Assembly (NCBI RefSeq): GCF_901686465.1 | Contig: NZ_LR594487.1 | Location: 2,043,650 to 2,107,649, forward strand | Reading direction: 5' to 3' | Source of the DNA: Halorubrum sp. DM2 | Lineage (GTDB): Archaea; Halobacteriota; Halobacteria; Halobacteriales; Haloferacaceae | DNA length: 64,000 bases | Shown here: positions 28,685 through 37,111 of the stretch, piece by piece | How positions within the stretch are numbered: the first letter of the stretch is position 1 | Layout of the letters: each line of letters starts with the position of its first letter | Translations under genes and position numbers: made by a program | Notes under the pieces: model-generated | What the model was told of the DNA's origin: nothing | The model's database searches: none | Seen by the model: the letters and a program-made list of their open reading frames with translations, nothing else

Positions 28685-28852
28685 CGTTGTGTCGTCCGCC
28701 TCCCGACGAAACCACCGCCCGCCTGCGATTTTCTCCGCTCGGGCCGGGAAACGGTTAAATACTCCGCGAGCGCCGAGAGCGATCTGGCGGGGGCGGGACG
28801 CGACTCGCCCGCCCTCGAAAGGGACTTGACCCGCCGTCGCGAACGTCGTTAC

Positions 28853-30265
28853 ATGCCGATCGTCGCCGTCGACGACACCGACTCCCGCGAGCGCGGGATG
28901 TGTACGACGTACGTGGCGACGCGGATCGCGGAACGGCTCGCGGACGCCGGCGGCCGGGTCCGGCGACGTCTCCTCGTCCGCCTGAATCCGGCCGTGAAAC
29001 ACAAGACTAGGGGGAACGCCGCGGTCGCGCTCCACGTCTCCGGCGTCGGCGCGGGACGGGCCGCCGAGGTCGCCGTCGAGACGGTCGCCGAGTTCGCCGC
29101 CGCGTCGGACCCGCGGACCTCGCCGGGCGTGGTCGTCGCCGACCGCGACGTCGAAGGCGACCCGTTCGACCCGACCGGCTCGCCGATCCCCGACGCGGTC
29201 GCCGCGTTCGCCCGGCGCGCGCTCCGCGAGCGGCTCTGCGTCGCGGAAGCGGTCGATCTGGCCGAGGAACACGGGTTCCGACACGCCGCGATCGGATCGG
29301 CGGGCGGCGCGGACGGGGGCGAGTCGGTCGCCGGTCGGGGGCGGATCGGCGCGCTGGCCGCGGTGGGCGCGCCGGCCGCGTTCGCCGACTGGACGGTCGA
29401 GCGGATCTCCTACCGCGAGCTCGACCGCTGCGGGACGCCCCGCGATGTCGACGTCGAGAGCGTCTTCGCCGCCGCCGAGGAGGGATATCCGGTGGTCTGG
29501 GACACCGTCGACCGGGAGGCGGGCGCTGCCGTCTGCGTCCCCAACGCCCCCGGCCCGATCCTCCACGGGATCCGGGGCGACGACGCCGACGCGTGCCGGG
29601 CGGTCGCGGCCGGAATCGGCGGCGAAGCGGTCGACCGCGCCGCGACGTTCCTGACGAATCAGGGGACCGACGCCCACCTCGCGCCGGGGCGGATCGGCGA
29701 CCTGCGCGACGGCGCGGGCTACCGCGTCGCGGGCGTCGTCGCGGGCGCGCCGGAGACGAAACAGGGGGGGCACGTCCACGTCGCGGTCGCGAGCGACCGG
29801 ACCGAGAGCGACTGGAGCGGGAACAACCGAGGAGGAGAAGGCGACGGGACCGACGCCGACCGCCTCCGCGCCGTCGCGTTCGCGCCCACCGGCCGGTTCC
29901 GCGACCGGGTCCGGGCGCTGCGCCCCGGCGACCGCGTCACCCTCTGTGGCGAACACGAGGTGCGGGCGGACGCGGACGGCCCGGAGCACACCCTGAAACT
30001 GGAGAAGTTCGCCGTGCGCGACCTCGTTCGGACCGCGCCAGCCGTGCCGACCTGTCCCGACTGCGGGCGCTCGATGTCCTCGGCTGGACGTGGTCAGGGG
30101 TACCGCTGTCGCGACTGCGGGACAAGCGCGTCGGGGAAGGTCGAGACGCCGATCGACCGCGACCTCGAACCGGGGTGGTACGAGGTGCCGCCGAGCGCGC
30201 GCCGCCACGTCGCGAAGCCGCTCGTCCGCGGGGGGTTCGACGCGCCGACCCACCCGGAGCGATGA
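28853..30265 (+). CDS. tiaS: tRNA(Ile2) 2-agmatinylcytidine synthetase
   Basis: The 470-residue archaea-specific enzyme modifies C34 of the CAU-anticodon tRNA-Ile with agmatine, so that it reads AUA. The N-terminus [20 protein letters not shown] and the [20 protein letters not shown] segment are family hallmarks. The middle contains [14 protein letters not shown] and [11 protein letters not shown]. The C-terminal part has an OB-fold-like region and a zinc ribbon ([10 protein letters not shown]...YRCRDCG). A Gly/Asn/Asp-rich insert around residue 322 fits haloarchaeal loops. The start at 28853 matches the family N-terminus, but the nearest TATA-like element (gttaaatact, about 28754) is ~95 nt upstream, so a longer leader is likely. 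Confidence 0.93.
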   Translation: MPIVAVDDTDSRERGMCTTYVATRIAERLADAGGRVRRRLLVRLNPAVKHKTRGNAAVALHVSGVGAGRAAEVAVETVAEFAAASDPRTSPGVVVADRDVEGDPFDPTGSPIPDAVAAFARRALRERLCVAEAVDLAEEHGFRHAAIGSAGGADGGESVAGRGRIGALAAVGAPAAFADWTVERISYRELDRCGTPRDVDVESVFAAAEEGYPVVWDTVDREAGAAVCVPNAPGPILHGIRGDDADACRAVAAGIGGEAVDRAATFLTNQGTDAHLAPGRIGDLRDGAGYRVAGVVAGAPETKQGGHVHVAVASDRTESDWSGNNRGGEGDGTDADRLRAVAFAPTGRFRDRVRALRPGDRVTLCGEHEVRADADGPEHTLKLEKFAVRDLVRTAPAVPTCPDCGRSMSSAGRGQGYRCRDCGTSASGKVETPIDRDLEPGWYEVPPSARRHVAKPLVRGGFDAPTHPER

Positions 30266-30291
30266 AGTGATCCGGGTGAGAGCGGGCGGAC

Positions 30292-30645
30292 GTGACCGGA
30301 ATCGTCTTCCACGCGACGGAGCGACGCGACGCGGTCGTCGAGTTCTACCGCGACCGACTGGACGCGACCGTGCGGCTCGAACAGCCGGACTGTACGATAC
30401 TCGAGTTCGACGGCTTCCTGTTCGGGTTCTGCGAGCGCGCGGCGGCCGACGACTGCGGCATCCTCACCTTCGTCTACCCGGACAGGGAGAGCGTTGACGC
30501 CGCCCGGGATCGACTCGGCGACGCGGTCGTGGAGGAGCCGCGAGAGAACGAGACGTACGACATCTACCAGTGTTTCGCCGAGGATCCAGAGGGCCGGACA
30601 GTCGAGTGTCAGGCGTTCCTCGACGACGACGTCGACATCGAGTAG
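30292..30645 (+). CDS. VOC-superfamily (glyoxalase-like) protein
   Basis: The 117-residue protein has a GTG start. The betaalphabetabetabeta pattern of the vicinal-oxygen-chelate fold is visible: [21 protein letters not shown], then [36 protein letters not shown], and the final [15 protein letters not shown] with the usual D-P-(E/D)-G-R/N turn. The metal-ligand pattern cannot be assigned to a known enzyme, so the substrate is unknown. It follows tiaS by 26 nt on the same strand. Confidence 0.82.
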   Translation: MTGIVFHATERRDAVVEFYRDRLDATVRLEQPDCTILEFDGFLFGFCERAAADDCGILTFVYPDRESVDAARDRLGDAVVEEPRENETYDIYQCFAEDPEGRTVECQAFLDDDVDIE

Positions 30646-30679
30646 GCGGCGGTCGGCGAGCCGGAGGGGTCGTGCCCGC

Positions 30680-30910
30680 TCACTCGTCGAGGTCGTGGGC
30701 GTCGCGCCACGCGGCCGCCCGCTCCGCGGCCGCCTCGCCGTCGTCGAACCGCTCCCGCTCGTAGGTCGACTCGTCTGCCGCCTGCTCCATCACGTCGAGG
30801 CGGACGACGAAGCCGCCGGCCGCGCGCTCGCGTAGCCTGACCGTCGCGTAGCCGTCCGATCGCTCCCACTCGGTGACCGTGCCGTCGTCGCGCTCCAGCG
30901 ACCAGCTCAT
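30680..30910 (-). CDS. Small conserved haloarchaeal protein
   Basis: The 76-residue acidic protein begins MSWSLERDDGTVTEWERSDGYATVRLRER and has predicted beta strands followed by a C-terminal helix rich in Ala/Arg/Asp. It has no membrane segment and no cysteines. It resembles small DUF families common in haloarchaea; function unknown. It is convergent with the VOC gene. Confidence 0.65.
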   Translation of the reverse strand: MSWSLERDDGTVTEWERSDGYATVRLRERAAGGFVVRLDVMEQAADESTYERERFDDGEAAAERAAAWRDAHDLDE

Positions 30911-30998
30911 ACCCGGCCGGACGCGCCCCGCGGCTAAAGCGGTGGGGTTCCGCAGTCGGGCCGGTTGGTCGCGGTTCCGTTGATCGCCCGCGCTCGGG

Positions 30999-31175
30999 TC
31001 AGTCGCCCGCGCTCGGCGAGCGGTCCGTTCCCGGCGTCTCCGCCGCCTCCGGCGTGCCGGCGTACCCGCACACCGGACAGACGACGTAGCCCAGCGAGTC
31101 GTAGGGGACCGACGTCGAGGGGGCGGTCACGTCGCAGTCGGGGCAGTCGAACGTCGCCGCGTCCTCTGTCGACAT
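30999..31175 (-). CDS. 58-residue zinc-ribbon microprotein
   Basis: This short frame encodes MSTEDAATFDCPDCDVTAPS..., with a second Cys pair in VVCPVCGYAG. The result is a CxxC-20-CxxC zinc ribbon followed by a short polar tail. Cysteine pairs this regular are rare by chance in GC-rich shadow frames, and the start is a proper ATG. Small zinc-finger proteins of this kind are abundant in haloarchaea and several affect stress or surface phenotypes; the role of this one is unknown. It is divergent from the M24 peptidase, 93 nt away. Confidence 0.75.
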   Translation of the reverse strand: MSTEDAATFDCPDCDVTAPSTSVPYDSLGYVVCPVCGYAGTPEAAETPGTDRSPSAGD

Positions 31176-31240
31176 GCTACCGCATAGCGACCGATCGCCC
31201 GTAGTTATGCGCCGCTTGCTGCCCCGTCAACGCCGCCCTA

Positions 31241-31250
31241 CTTATATACC
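31241..31250 (+). promoter_or_regulatory. TATA box for the M24 peptidase gene
   Basis: The element cttatatacc is centred 24 nt upstream of the GTG at 31269, so the mRNA would be leaderless with a GTG start. Confidence 0.6.
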
Positions 31251-31268
31251 GAGACCGAACTCCGTCGC

Positions 31269-32468
31269 GTGACCGACGACGCACACGCGAGCGGGGCGGA
31301 CGCGGGGGAGCCGACCGGACCGCACGAGCGACGACGCGAGCGAACCGCGCGGCGGCTCGACGCGGCCGACGCCGCGGGGCTGATAGCGTTCCCGAGTCGG
31401 AACCTCGAATATCTCACCGGGTTCGCCGAGGAGCCGGGCGAGCGACACTTCTTCCTCGTGATTCCGGCCGCGAGCGCCGTAGATTCGGACCCGGCGCTGC
31501 TCGTGCCGGCGCTGTACGAGACGCAGGTTAGGGAGGCGACGAGCGTCGGAGAGATCCGGACGTGGAGCGACGGCGACGACCCGGTCGCGGCGACCCGCGA
31601 CCTGCTCGCTGACCGGGAGCTCGACGGGGGCCGGCTCCTCGTCGACGACACGATGTGGGCGCGGTTCTCGCAGGACCTCCGCGCGGCCGCCCCCGACGCG
31701 ACGTGGGGGCTGGCGAGCGAGGCCCTCGCGGACCTCCGGGTCAGGAAAGACGAGGCCGAGCTGGCGGCGCTCCGCGAGGCGGCTGCGGTCGCGGACGCCG
31801 TCGTCGTCGACCTCCGCGAACTGGGCGCGGACGCGGTCGGGGTGACGGAGGCCGCCCTCGCCGACCGGATCGCGGAGCGGCTGGCCGAGCGGGGCGGCCG
31901 CGGCGTCAGCTTCGAGACGGTCGTCGCGGCGGGCGAGAACGGCGCGAAGCCGCACCACGGCCACGGCGACCGAGAGATCCGGGCGGGCGAGCCGGTCGTC
32001 CTCGACTTCGGGACGCGCGTCGACGGCTACCCCTCGGACCAGACGCGGACGCTCGCCTTCGGCGGGGAGCCGTCCGAGGAGTACCGGGAGGTCCACGAGG
32101 TCGTGCGCGAGGCGCAGGCGGCCGGGGTCGCGGCCGTCGAACCCGGTGTCCCCGCGTCTACGGTCGACCGCGCCGCGCGCGACGTGATCGAGGCGGCGGG
32201 GTACGGGGAGGCGTTCGTCCACCGGACCGGTCACGGCGTGGGGTTGGACGTCCACGAGGAGCCGTACCTCGTCGCCGGCAACGATCGGCGACTGGAGCCG
32301 GGGATGGTGTGCTCCGTCGAGCCGGGAATCTACCTCGACGGGCGGTTCGGCTGCCGGATCGAGGACCTCGTCGTCGTCACCGAAGACGGCTGCGAGCGGC
32401 TGAATCGGACCGACCGCGGCTGGGAGACGGGCGTCGAAGCCGACGGCTCGTCGTCGGGTGAGACGTGA
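31269..32468 (+). CDS. M24-family Xaa-Pro dipeptidase/aminopeptidase
   Basis: The 399-residue cytoplasmic metallopeptidase has an N-terminal creatinase-like domain (about 25-150) and the pita-bread catalytic domain. Predicted di-metal ligands are D246 and D257 in LDFGTRVDGYPSDQTRT, the His of HRTGHGVGLDVHEEP, the Glu of VEPGIY and the Glu of CRIEDLV. HHGHGDREI upstream supplies the first active-site His. It likely removes residues N-terminal to proline in dipeptides or peptides. The start is a GTG placed by the TATA box 24 nt upstream. It stands alone in transcription. Confidence 0.92.
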   Translation: MTDDAHASGADAGEPTGPHERRRERTARRLDAADAAGLIAFPSRNLEYLTGFAEEPGERHFFLVIPAASAVDSDPALLVPALYETQVREATSVGEIRTWSDGDDPVAATRDLLADRELDGGRLLVDDTMWARFSQDLRAAAPDATWGLASEALADLRVRKDEAELAALREAAAVADAVVVDLRELGADAVGVTEAALADRIAERLAERGGRGVSFETVVAAGENGAKPHHGHGDREIRAGEPVVLDFGTRVDGYPSDQTRTLAFGGEPSEEYREVHEVVREAQAAGVAAVEPGVPASTVDRAARDVIEAAGYGEAFVHRTGHGVGLDVHEEPYLVAGNDRRLEPGMVCSVEPGIYLDGRFGCRIEDLVVVTEDGCERLNRTDRGWETGVEADGSSSGET

Positions 32469-32550
32469 GAGAACGCGACCGAAAACGCGGAGACCGGCGT
32501 GCCGACGCTCGACACGCGAATACGGGAGTCGTGTGCCTGCGCCCCCAACC

Positions 32551-32605
32551 GAAAATTATGGCCGGATAATATAACAGTATTACCGAATTATTTCGGGTGT
32601 GCTCC
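32551..32605. other. AT-rich island in the gap after the M24 peptidase
   Basis: Within the 257-nt gap 32469-32725, about 55 nt are strikingly AT-rich, unlike the flanks. They contain two small inverted repeats: ccgaa-ttat-ttcgg at about 32583-32596, and an imperfect cggataatat/agtattaccg pair just before it. No ORF fits. It could be a terminator/promoter cluster, a small RNA locus or a protein-binding site. The remaining gap is GC-rich and ends in a ccattagtg TATA-like element about 27 nt before the next ATG. Confidence 0.35.
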
Positions 32606-32725
32606 CGCGGTCGGACCGGCGGTGCGGGTGATCTCGGAGAGCGGTGAGTCCGGAGGGCGCGGCCGCCCTCGCGGGACGCGAGCGGCATCGAAACCATTAG
32701 TGTCGCCCGAGCGGAACCGCGACGC

Positions 32726-33028
32726 ATGAGCGACACCGATGCGGACGAGGATGACGAGGAGGCCGAAGCGGAGCCGGCCGTCGAACTCGGAGACGGGCCG
32801 GACGTGGCCGGTGAGCCGGTCGCCCGCGTCGCGTCGCGGCTCACTTGGCCCGCGACGCGCAGCGACGTCCGGGCACAGGAGGGCGACGCCGAGATCCGGA
32901 CGCCCGAGGGCCCCCGCGAGCTCGACGCGGTGCTCGCGGAGAGCGAGGTCCCGCTGTTCGAGAGCCGGAGCGAGTTCGTCCGAGCGGTGGAGGATGTCGT
33001 CGGTCGCGGTCCCGTCGCGACCGAGTAG
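32726..33028 (+). CDS. Small acidic haloarchaeal protein (DUF5789-like)
   Basis: The 100-residue protein has an acidic N-terminal third (DTDADEDDEEAEAEPAVEL) and a compact C-terminal part, with WPATRSDVRAQEGDAEIRTPEGPRELDAVLAES followed by a helix (FESRSEFVRAVEDVVG). The second half matches what I recall of the haloarchaeal DUF5789 family; function unknown. Its ATG lies ~27 nt from a TATA-like ccattagtg, consistent with a leaderless mRNA. Confidence 0.7.
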   Translation: MSDTDADEDDEEAEAEPAVELGDGPDVAGEPVARVASRLTWPATRSDVRAQEGDAEIRTPEGPRELDAVLAESEVPLFESRSEFVRAVEDVVGRGPVATE

Positions 33029-33081
33029 CGAGGGCGTCGTCCCGCCGCGGACTTTTTACTCGGGCGGCGCGGAGTCGACAC

Positions 33082-33534
33082 ATGACGATTCCGTTCGATC
33101 CGCACGAGCTGGACCCCGAGGAGTACGGCGAGACGCGGACGACGCTCGAAACCGACCACGAGTCGGCGATCGAACGCGTCCGCGAGGTGTGTACCGACGC
33201 CGGGTTCGGGATTCCGGTCGAGTTTTCCCCCTCCGAACTCCTCAACGAGAAGGTCGATGCTGACCGGGACCCGTACTACGTTCTCGGCGCGTGTAACCCC
33301 CGGATGGCGGACCGCGCGCTCGACGCGACCGACGGCCGGATCGGCGGGCTGTTCCCCTGTAACATGATCGTCCGCGAGGTCGAACCCGGCACGCAGGAGG
33401 TGTACCACGTCTCGATCATGAAGATAGCGCGCCTGCTCGGACTCCCCGTCGATGACGACGAGATGGACGCGATCATCGATGACACCGGCGAGATGGTCGA
33501 CGCCGTGTTTGCGGAACTGGACAACGAGGCGTAG
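33082..33534 (+). CDS. DUF302-family protein
   Basis: The 150-residue protein has the DUF302 layout: ALETDHESAIERVREVCTDAGF-type N-terminal strand-helix, VLGACNPRMADRALDA, then IGGLFPCNMIVREVEPGTQEVYHVSIM. The NPRMAD and LPCNM-like motifs are characteristic. Some DUF302 proteins bind haem or are linked to sulfur metabolism, but no partner gene is present here. A TATA-like ctttttact lies ~28 nt before the ATG. The non-coding repeat copy A starts 58 nt after the stop. Confidence 0.85.
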   Translation: MTIPFDPHELDPEEYGETRTTLETDHESAIERVREVCTDAGFGIPVEFSPSELLNEKVDADRDPYYVLGACNPRMADRALDATDGRIGGLFPCNMIVREVEPGTQEVYHVSIMKIARLLGLPVDDDEMDAIIDDTGEMVDAVFAELDNEA

Positions 33535-33591
33535 GCTCCGGTCCGCAAGGACGTTGACCACCTCTTATCTGAACCTGATCACCGAGCCGAG

Positions 33592-33960
33592 GCGGTGGCG
33601 CGCGCCTGCGAGCGGTCGCCACCGGCGACCGCGAGACAGCACGCGCGAGGGAGTCAGTCGCCGGAGCGAAGCGGAGGCGACTGACGAGGCTGGGGAGGCG
33701 TGAGGCTGTGGTGCCGTGCGGGGTGGGACTCGAAGGGGCAGCCGGGAGCCGGGCGCAGGCGACGCAAGCACCGCAACGAGGGAGCGGAAGCGACCGAGTG
33801 AGGAGCGCAGCAAGCGTGCGCCCGGCTCCCGGCTGGGGCTTCGGCGGTCTCGTTCGGAGTGTCGGCAGCGACTACGTCGTAGCGAGCGGCTGGGGCTTCG
33901 GCGGTCTCAGTCGTGACGAGATCAGCGGTGTATAGCCAAGCGGCTGGGGATTCGAGAGCG
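33592..33960 (+). repeat. Dispersed structured element, copy A (plus orientation)
   Basis: This is one of four related non-coding elements in the window. Shared blocks run in order: gcggtggcgcgcgcctccgag, cgcgagggagtc, ggagcgaagcggagg, cgaggctggggaggcgtgag, gactcgaaggggcag, gcaccg and gagcgcagc(g/a)agcg, ending in ggctggggcttcgg. Three hairpins are specific to this copy: 33612-33620/33624-33632 (gcggtcgcc/ggcgaccgc), 33654-33662/33676-33684 (tcagtcgcc/ggcgactga), and a perfect 17-bp stem 33741-33757/33817-33833 (gccgggagccgggcgca with its complement). The tail has three units starting ggctggggc/a at 33831, 33888 and 33942. A cctcttatctg TATA-like element lies ~27 nt upstream of the core. Confidence 0.85.
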
Positions 33961-33986
33961 TTCGCCGCCGATCGGTCGCCAGCCGC

Positions 33987-34655
33987 TCAGAGTGACACGT
34001 CCGTCTCGATGTCCTCGGTCGCCTCTTTCAGCCCGTCCTCGCGGGCGTCGCTCGCGAGCGACCCCTCGATGTCGGCGTCGGTGAAGAGATCGCGGAACGT
34101 GTCGCGGAACCGGTCGTTCGCCCGAGTCGAGGCGATGTCAGTGCGCGCGACCGCGGCGTAGCGGGCGACCCGATCGGGCGTCGCGCCGAGCTCCGCCGCG
34201 CACTCGACGATCGAGTTGCCCGCGCCGGTGAGCCGCTTCAGGTCGGCGTACGCGAAGTCGTCGCCCGCACCGTCACTGTCGGCCTCCCGGTCGGCGTCGC
34301 GCACGAGGTGGAGGTCGAGTCGCATCTTCCGAACCGTCTCGGCGTCGACCGCGTCGGGGTCGACGTTGGCATCCTCCCGCTCCGTCAGCGCGTCGCGGAG
34401 CGCGGCCGCGGTCTCGGCGTCGTCGTCGTCTTCGAACCGCCCGCGGGCGACGAGGACGTACGCGTCGTCGTCGAGATCCGTCGAGAAGCCGTACCGCTCG
34501 CGCATCGCGGCGACGAGGTCGCGCGCGGTCGCGTCGACCGACGCCTCGTCGGAGTCGATGAGGGTCCCCCGCGCCGCGTCCTGGCGCTCGGTGACCGACT
34601 CGGACCCGGTGGTGTCGACGAACAGGTCGCGGAGGTCGGCGGTCTTCTCGTCCAT
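33987..34655 (-). CDS. Conditioned medium-induced protein 4-like
   Basis: The 222-residue soluble acidic protein begins MDEKTADLRDLFVDTTGSESVTERQ, which matches my recollection of haloarchaeal proteins annotated as conditioned medium-induced protein 4. It has a helical N-terminal domain with MRERYGFSTDLDD, an acidic middle, and a C-terminal helix-turn-helix-like segment (DLKRLTGAGNSIVECAAELGATPDRVARYAAV) that could bind nucleic acid. The C-terminus is acidic. The name refers to induction by spent medium in haloarchaea; molecular function is unknown. It is convergent with repeat copy A. Confidence 0.72.
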   Translation of the reverse strand: MDEKTADLRDLFVDTTGSESVTERQDAARGTLIDSDEASVDATARDLVAAMRERYGFSTDLDDDAYVLVARGRFEDDDDAETAAALRDALTEREDANVDPDAVDAETVRKMRLDLHLVRDADREADSDGAGDDFAYADLKRLTGAGNSIVECAAELGATPDRVARYAAVARTDIASTRANDRFRDTFRDLFTDADIEGSLASDAREDGLKEATEDIETDVSL

Positions 34656-34831
34656 GGACGTACGTATGCGCCGGCACGGTAGAAAAGCCTCGTGTCGGGG
34701 CGGCGGCGCGGTTTCCCGGCGACCCGAGCATCCTCTCGTGACGAACCCGGCGGGACGGCGGGCGCAGGAGGTGTGTCGTATCGAAATGTAAATCCCACAA
34801 TACCTATCACGCTTCCCTCGCACGACTACGC

Positions 34832-35038
34832 ATGAACGCGGATAGGAAGATTCAAAGACTCCTTTTCGGCGTCTCCGGAGTCGTTTGGGTGGGATGCGGA
34901 CTCCTCGTGGGGATCGGAATTTCAGCGTTCATGTGGGGACTAACGCTGATCCTCTTCGGCTACTTTCTTTCCAGACTCGTTCAAGAGACGAAACGGCTTG
35001 CCGATGCTACCGAAAAGATCGCCGAACGATCGAACTAG
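34832..35038 (+). CDS. Small two-helix membrane protein, lower GC
   Basis: The 68-residue protein has a basic N-terminus (NADRKIQR), one long or two short hydrophobic helices (about 10-48), and an amphipathic charged C-terminal helix (SRLVQETKRLADATEKIAERS). Base composition and codon use are visibly less GC-rich than the neighbours, which hints at recent acquisition or lineage-specific origin. A caatacct element ~30 nt upstream may be its TATA box. Family not recognised. Confidence 0.6.
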   Translation: MNADRKIQRLLFGVSGVVWVGCGLLVGIGISAFMWGLTLILFGYFLSRLVQETKRLADATEKIAERSN

Positions 35039-35074
35039 TCCGTGGGTGGCAGGCGCGAGACGACGGACGAGTTT

Positions 35075-37111
35075 TCACACCAGCCCGCCCACGGTAAAGA
35101 CGACGTAACAGCACGCCACCAGCGCGCCGGAGTGAAGCAACGCCGCGTAGCGCCCGCGGGCGGCGGTGCCGGCGAACCACCCGGACGCCAGCACCGTCGC
35201 CTGCGTGACGACGTACAGCCGGAACCGCTCCAGTTCGGGGTACACGCCCTCCGGCTCCGTCACGGCGTCCGACGCGGCCGCGAACTCCGCGAGCCGCGCG
35301 GCGTCGACCACCTGCGTGTTCACGACCGCGACGACGCCGGCGACGAGGACCGCCGCGGCCCAGCCGACCGCGATGTACGGCTGCATCGCCGAGCGGAGCG
35401 CGCGCTGCTCGCTGTAGAGCCGCCCGACCTCGATCCGGAGCGTCTCGAACACCGCGTCGGCGTCGCCGCCGGCGTTCAGCGCGCCCGTGACCAGCCCGAG
35501 CGTCCCGGCCGCGAGAGGGGTCCCCACGCGGTCGACGAACCGCTCGATGGCGGCCGCGCGCACGTCGACCGAGGTCGCCTCCTCGGCCGGGTCGGACTCT
35601 CTCCCGGTCACGGCCTCGGTCGCGGTCGTCGACCGTAGCGCGAACGCGAGGTCGGCCACGTCGTCGTCGAGGACGCCGAGGTCCGCGTCGCGCGCGACCG
35701 CGTCGACGGCCTCGGCGAGCGGACGCCCCTGCGCGACGTGCCCCGAGACGGCGTGGACGAAGTCCGCCAGCTCGCGGTCCTTCGCGTCGTCGATCCGGGT
35801 CCGCCGCGCGGCGACGAGTCCGACCGGCACCGCGAACGCCGCGTAGCCGACGAGGACGACGTTGACGAGCGTGTAGCCCGCGACCGCGAGCCAGAGCGCG
35901 AGCGCGACCGCGGGTCCCGCGGCGACGACCGCCGTGCTGGCGGGGTTGCGCCCGGCGCTCGCGAGGACCGCCCGCGGGCTCGCGGGGACCGCGTAGCTCG
36001 CCCGCTGGCTCGGCGGGCGGAGCGTGCCGACCGCGACGGCGGCCGCGAGCCCGAACGCGACGAGGAACGCGACCGCGCCGTAGAGTACGACCGCGCGGGT
36101 CGGTACCACGCCGACGGGCGTCGACACCGGCGGGAGCAGTTCGGGGATCACGACCGACAGCGCGGTCGCGCCGATGACGAGCAGCGCCGGCAACACCAGC
36201 ACGGCGACGAACAGCTCCGTGAGCAGTTCGAGGAACCGGCGGGCCCGCTTCCGGGCGCGGTCCTGTCGGTGGGATAGCATTCGGCGCTCGGTCGCGAGGA
36301 ACTCCGAGAGCGCCTCGTCGCCGGCCGCCGCGCGCTTCCGGAACTTGAGAAGGAACGGCGCGAGCAGCTCCCGGGAGGGGGTGTCGCGGGCGACGCGCCG
36401 CAGCCCCTCGTCGAGGCTCCCGGCGAGCCGGGCGGCGTTGAGCGCCTTCCGGAGCGAGGTCGCGGTGGCCCCGTACGCGTCGTCGTCGGCCGCCTTCCGG
36501 AGCATCGCCCGCGGCCCGTCGCTCCCCGAGGCGAGCAGTTCGAGGTACCGCACCGCCCCGGGGAGGGTGCGCTCGATGTCGGTCCGCCGCGTGGCGGCCA
36601 CCCACCGGAGGTGGAGGCCGGCGACCGCCACGGTCGCGCGCTTCGCGAGGAGCGCGACCGCGACCGCGACGAGCGCCGCGGCGCGGTCCGTGCGGAGCGG
36701 CCCGACCGAGCCGGGCGTCGGCGCGGGCGTCGCCGTCGACCCCCCGGAGAGCAGCGCCGCGCCGAACCGGGCCTCGACCGCGGCCGCGACCGCGGGGGCC
36801 GCGCCGGCCGCGACGACGAGCGCCGGGAGGAAGACGGCGGCAGCGACGACCCACGAGAGGCCGTACGCCCGCGCGAGGTACGTCTCGAAGCCGGTGTCGA
36901 GCGCGGTCCCGCGGTACCGCTTCCGGTCGGCGTCGTGGCGGCGGTCGCTCGCGTGGCGCGCGAACAGCGCGTAACAGACCCGGTCGACGACTGCCAGCCG
37001 GCCGCCCGCCGCGAGCGCGTCGTCCGCGCTCGCCTCGGTCGTCCCGGTCGTTTCGGTCGTCTTGGTCGCCTCGCTCGCGCCGGTCGTTCCGGTCGTCCGC
37101 CGCCGGCTCAC
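35075..37111 (-). CDS. pilC: Type IV pilus/T2SS-like membrane platform protein PilC
   Basis: The 678-residue protein carries two GspF/TadC-like modules (about 95-310 and 400-640), each with a helical cytoplasmic part and membrane helices. This duplicated layout is typical of archaeal type IV pilus platforms. Motifs include LPGAVRYLELLASGSDGPRAMLRKAADD in the first copy and KDRELADFVHAVSGHVAQGRPLAEAVDAVA in the second. The GTG start overlaps the pilB stop by 4 nt, so the two are translationally coupled. No pilin or prepilin peptidase gene is adjacent. Confidence 0.87.
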   Translation of the reverse strand: MSRRRTTGTTGASEATKTTETTGTTEASADDALAAGGRLAVVDRVCYALFARHASDRRHDADRKRYRGTALDTGFETYLARAYGLSWVVAAAVFLPALVVAAGAAPAVAAAVEARFGAALLSGGSTATPAPTPGSVGPLRTDRAAALVAVAVALLAKRATVAVAGLHLRWVAATRRTDIERTLPGAVRYLELLASGSDGPRAMLRKAADDDAYGATATSLRKALNAARLAGSLDEGLRRVARDTPSRELLAPFLLKFRKRAAAGDEALSEFLATERRMLSHRQDRARKRARRFLELLTELFVAVLVLPALLVIGATALSVVIPELLPPVSTPVGVVPTRAVVLYGAVAFLVAFGLAAAVAVGTLRPPSQRASYAVPASPRAVLASAGRNPASTAVVAAGPAVALALWLAVAGYTLVNVVLVGYAAFAVPVGLVAARRTRIDDAKDRELADFVHAVSGHVAQGRPLAEAVDAVARDADLGVLDDDVADLAFALRSTTATEAVTGRESDPAEEATSVDVRAAAIERFVDRVGTPLAAGTLGLVTGALNAGGDADAVFETLRIEVGRLYSEQRALRSAMQPYIAVGWAAAVLVAGVVAVVNTQVVDAARLAEFAAASDAVTEPEGVYPELERFRLYVVTQATVLASGWFAGTAARGRYAALLHSGALVACCYVVFTVGGLV

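Noticed and set aside
33708-33935. Short ORFs inside the repeat elements, such as MVPCGVGLEGAAGSRAQAT in copy A
   Set aside because: The four copies keep their nucleotide blocks and hairpins, not a common reading frame. The translated products differ in frame and length between copies. They are by-products of a non-coding element.
33831-33960. CRISPR-like array (repeats of ~20 nt with ~35-nt spacers in the tail of repeat copy A)
   Set aside because: There are only two to three units, spacing varies (54-66 nt), spacers are partly alike between copies A and C, and no cas genes are present. It is treated as a tail of the dispersed element.
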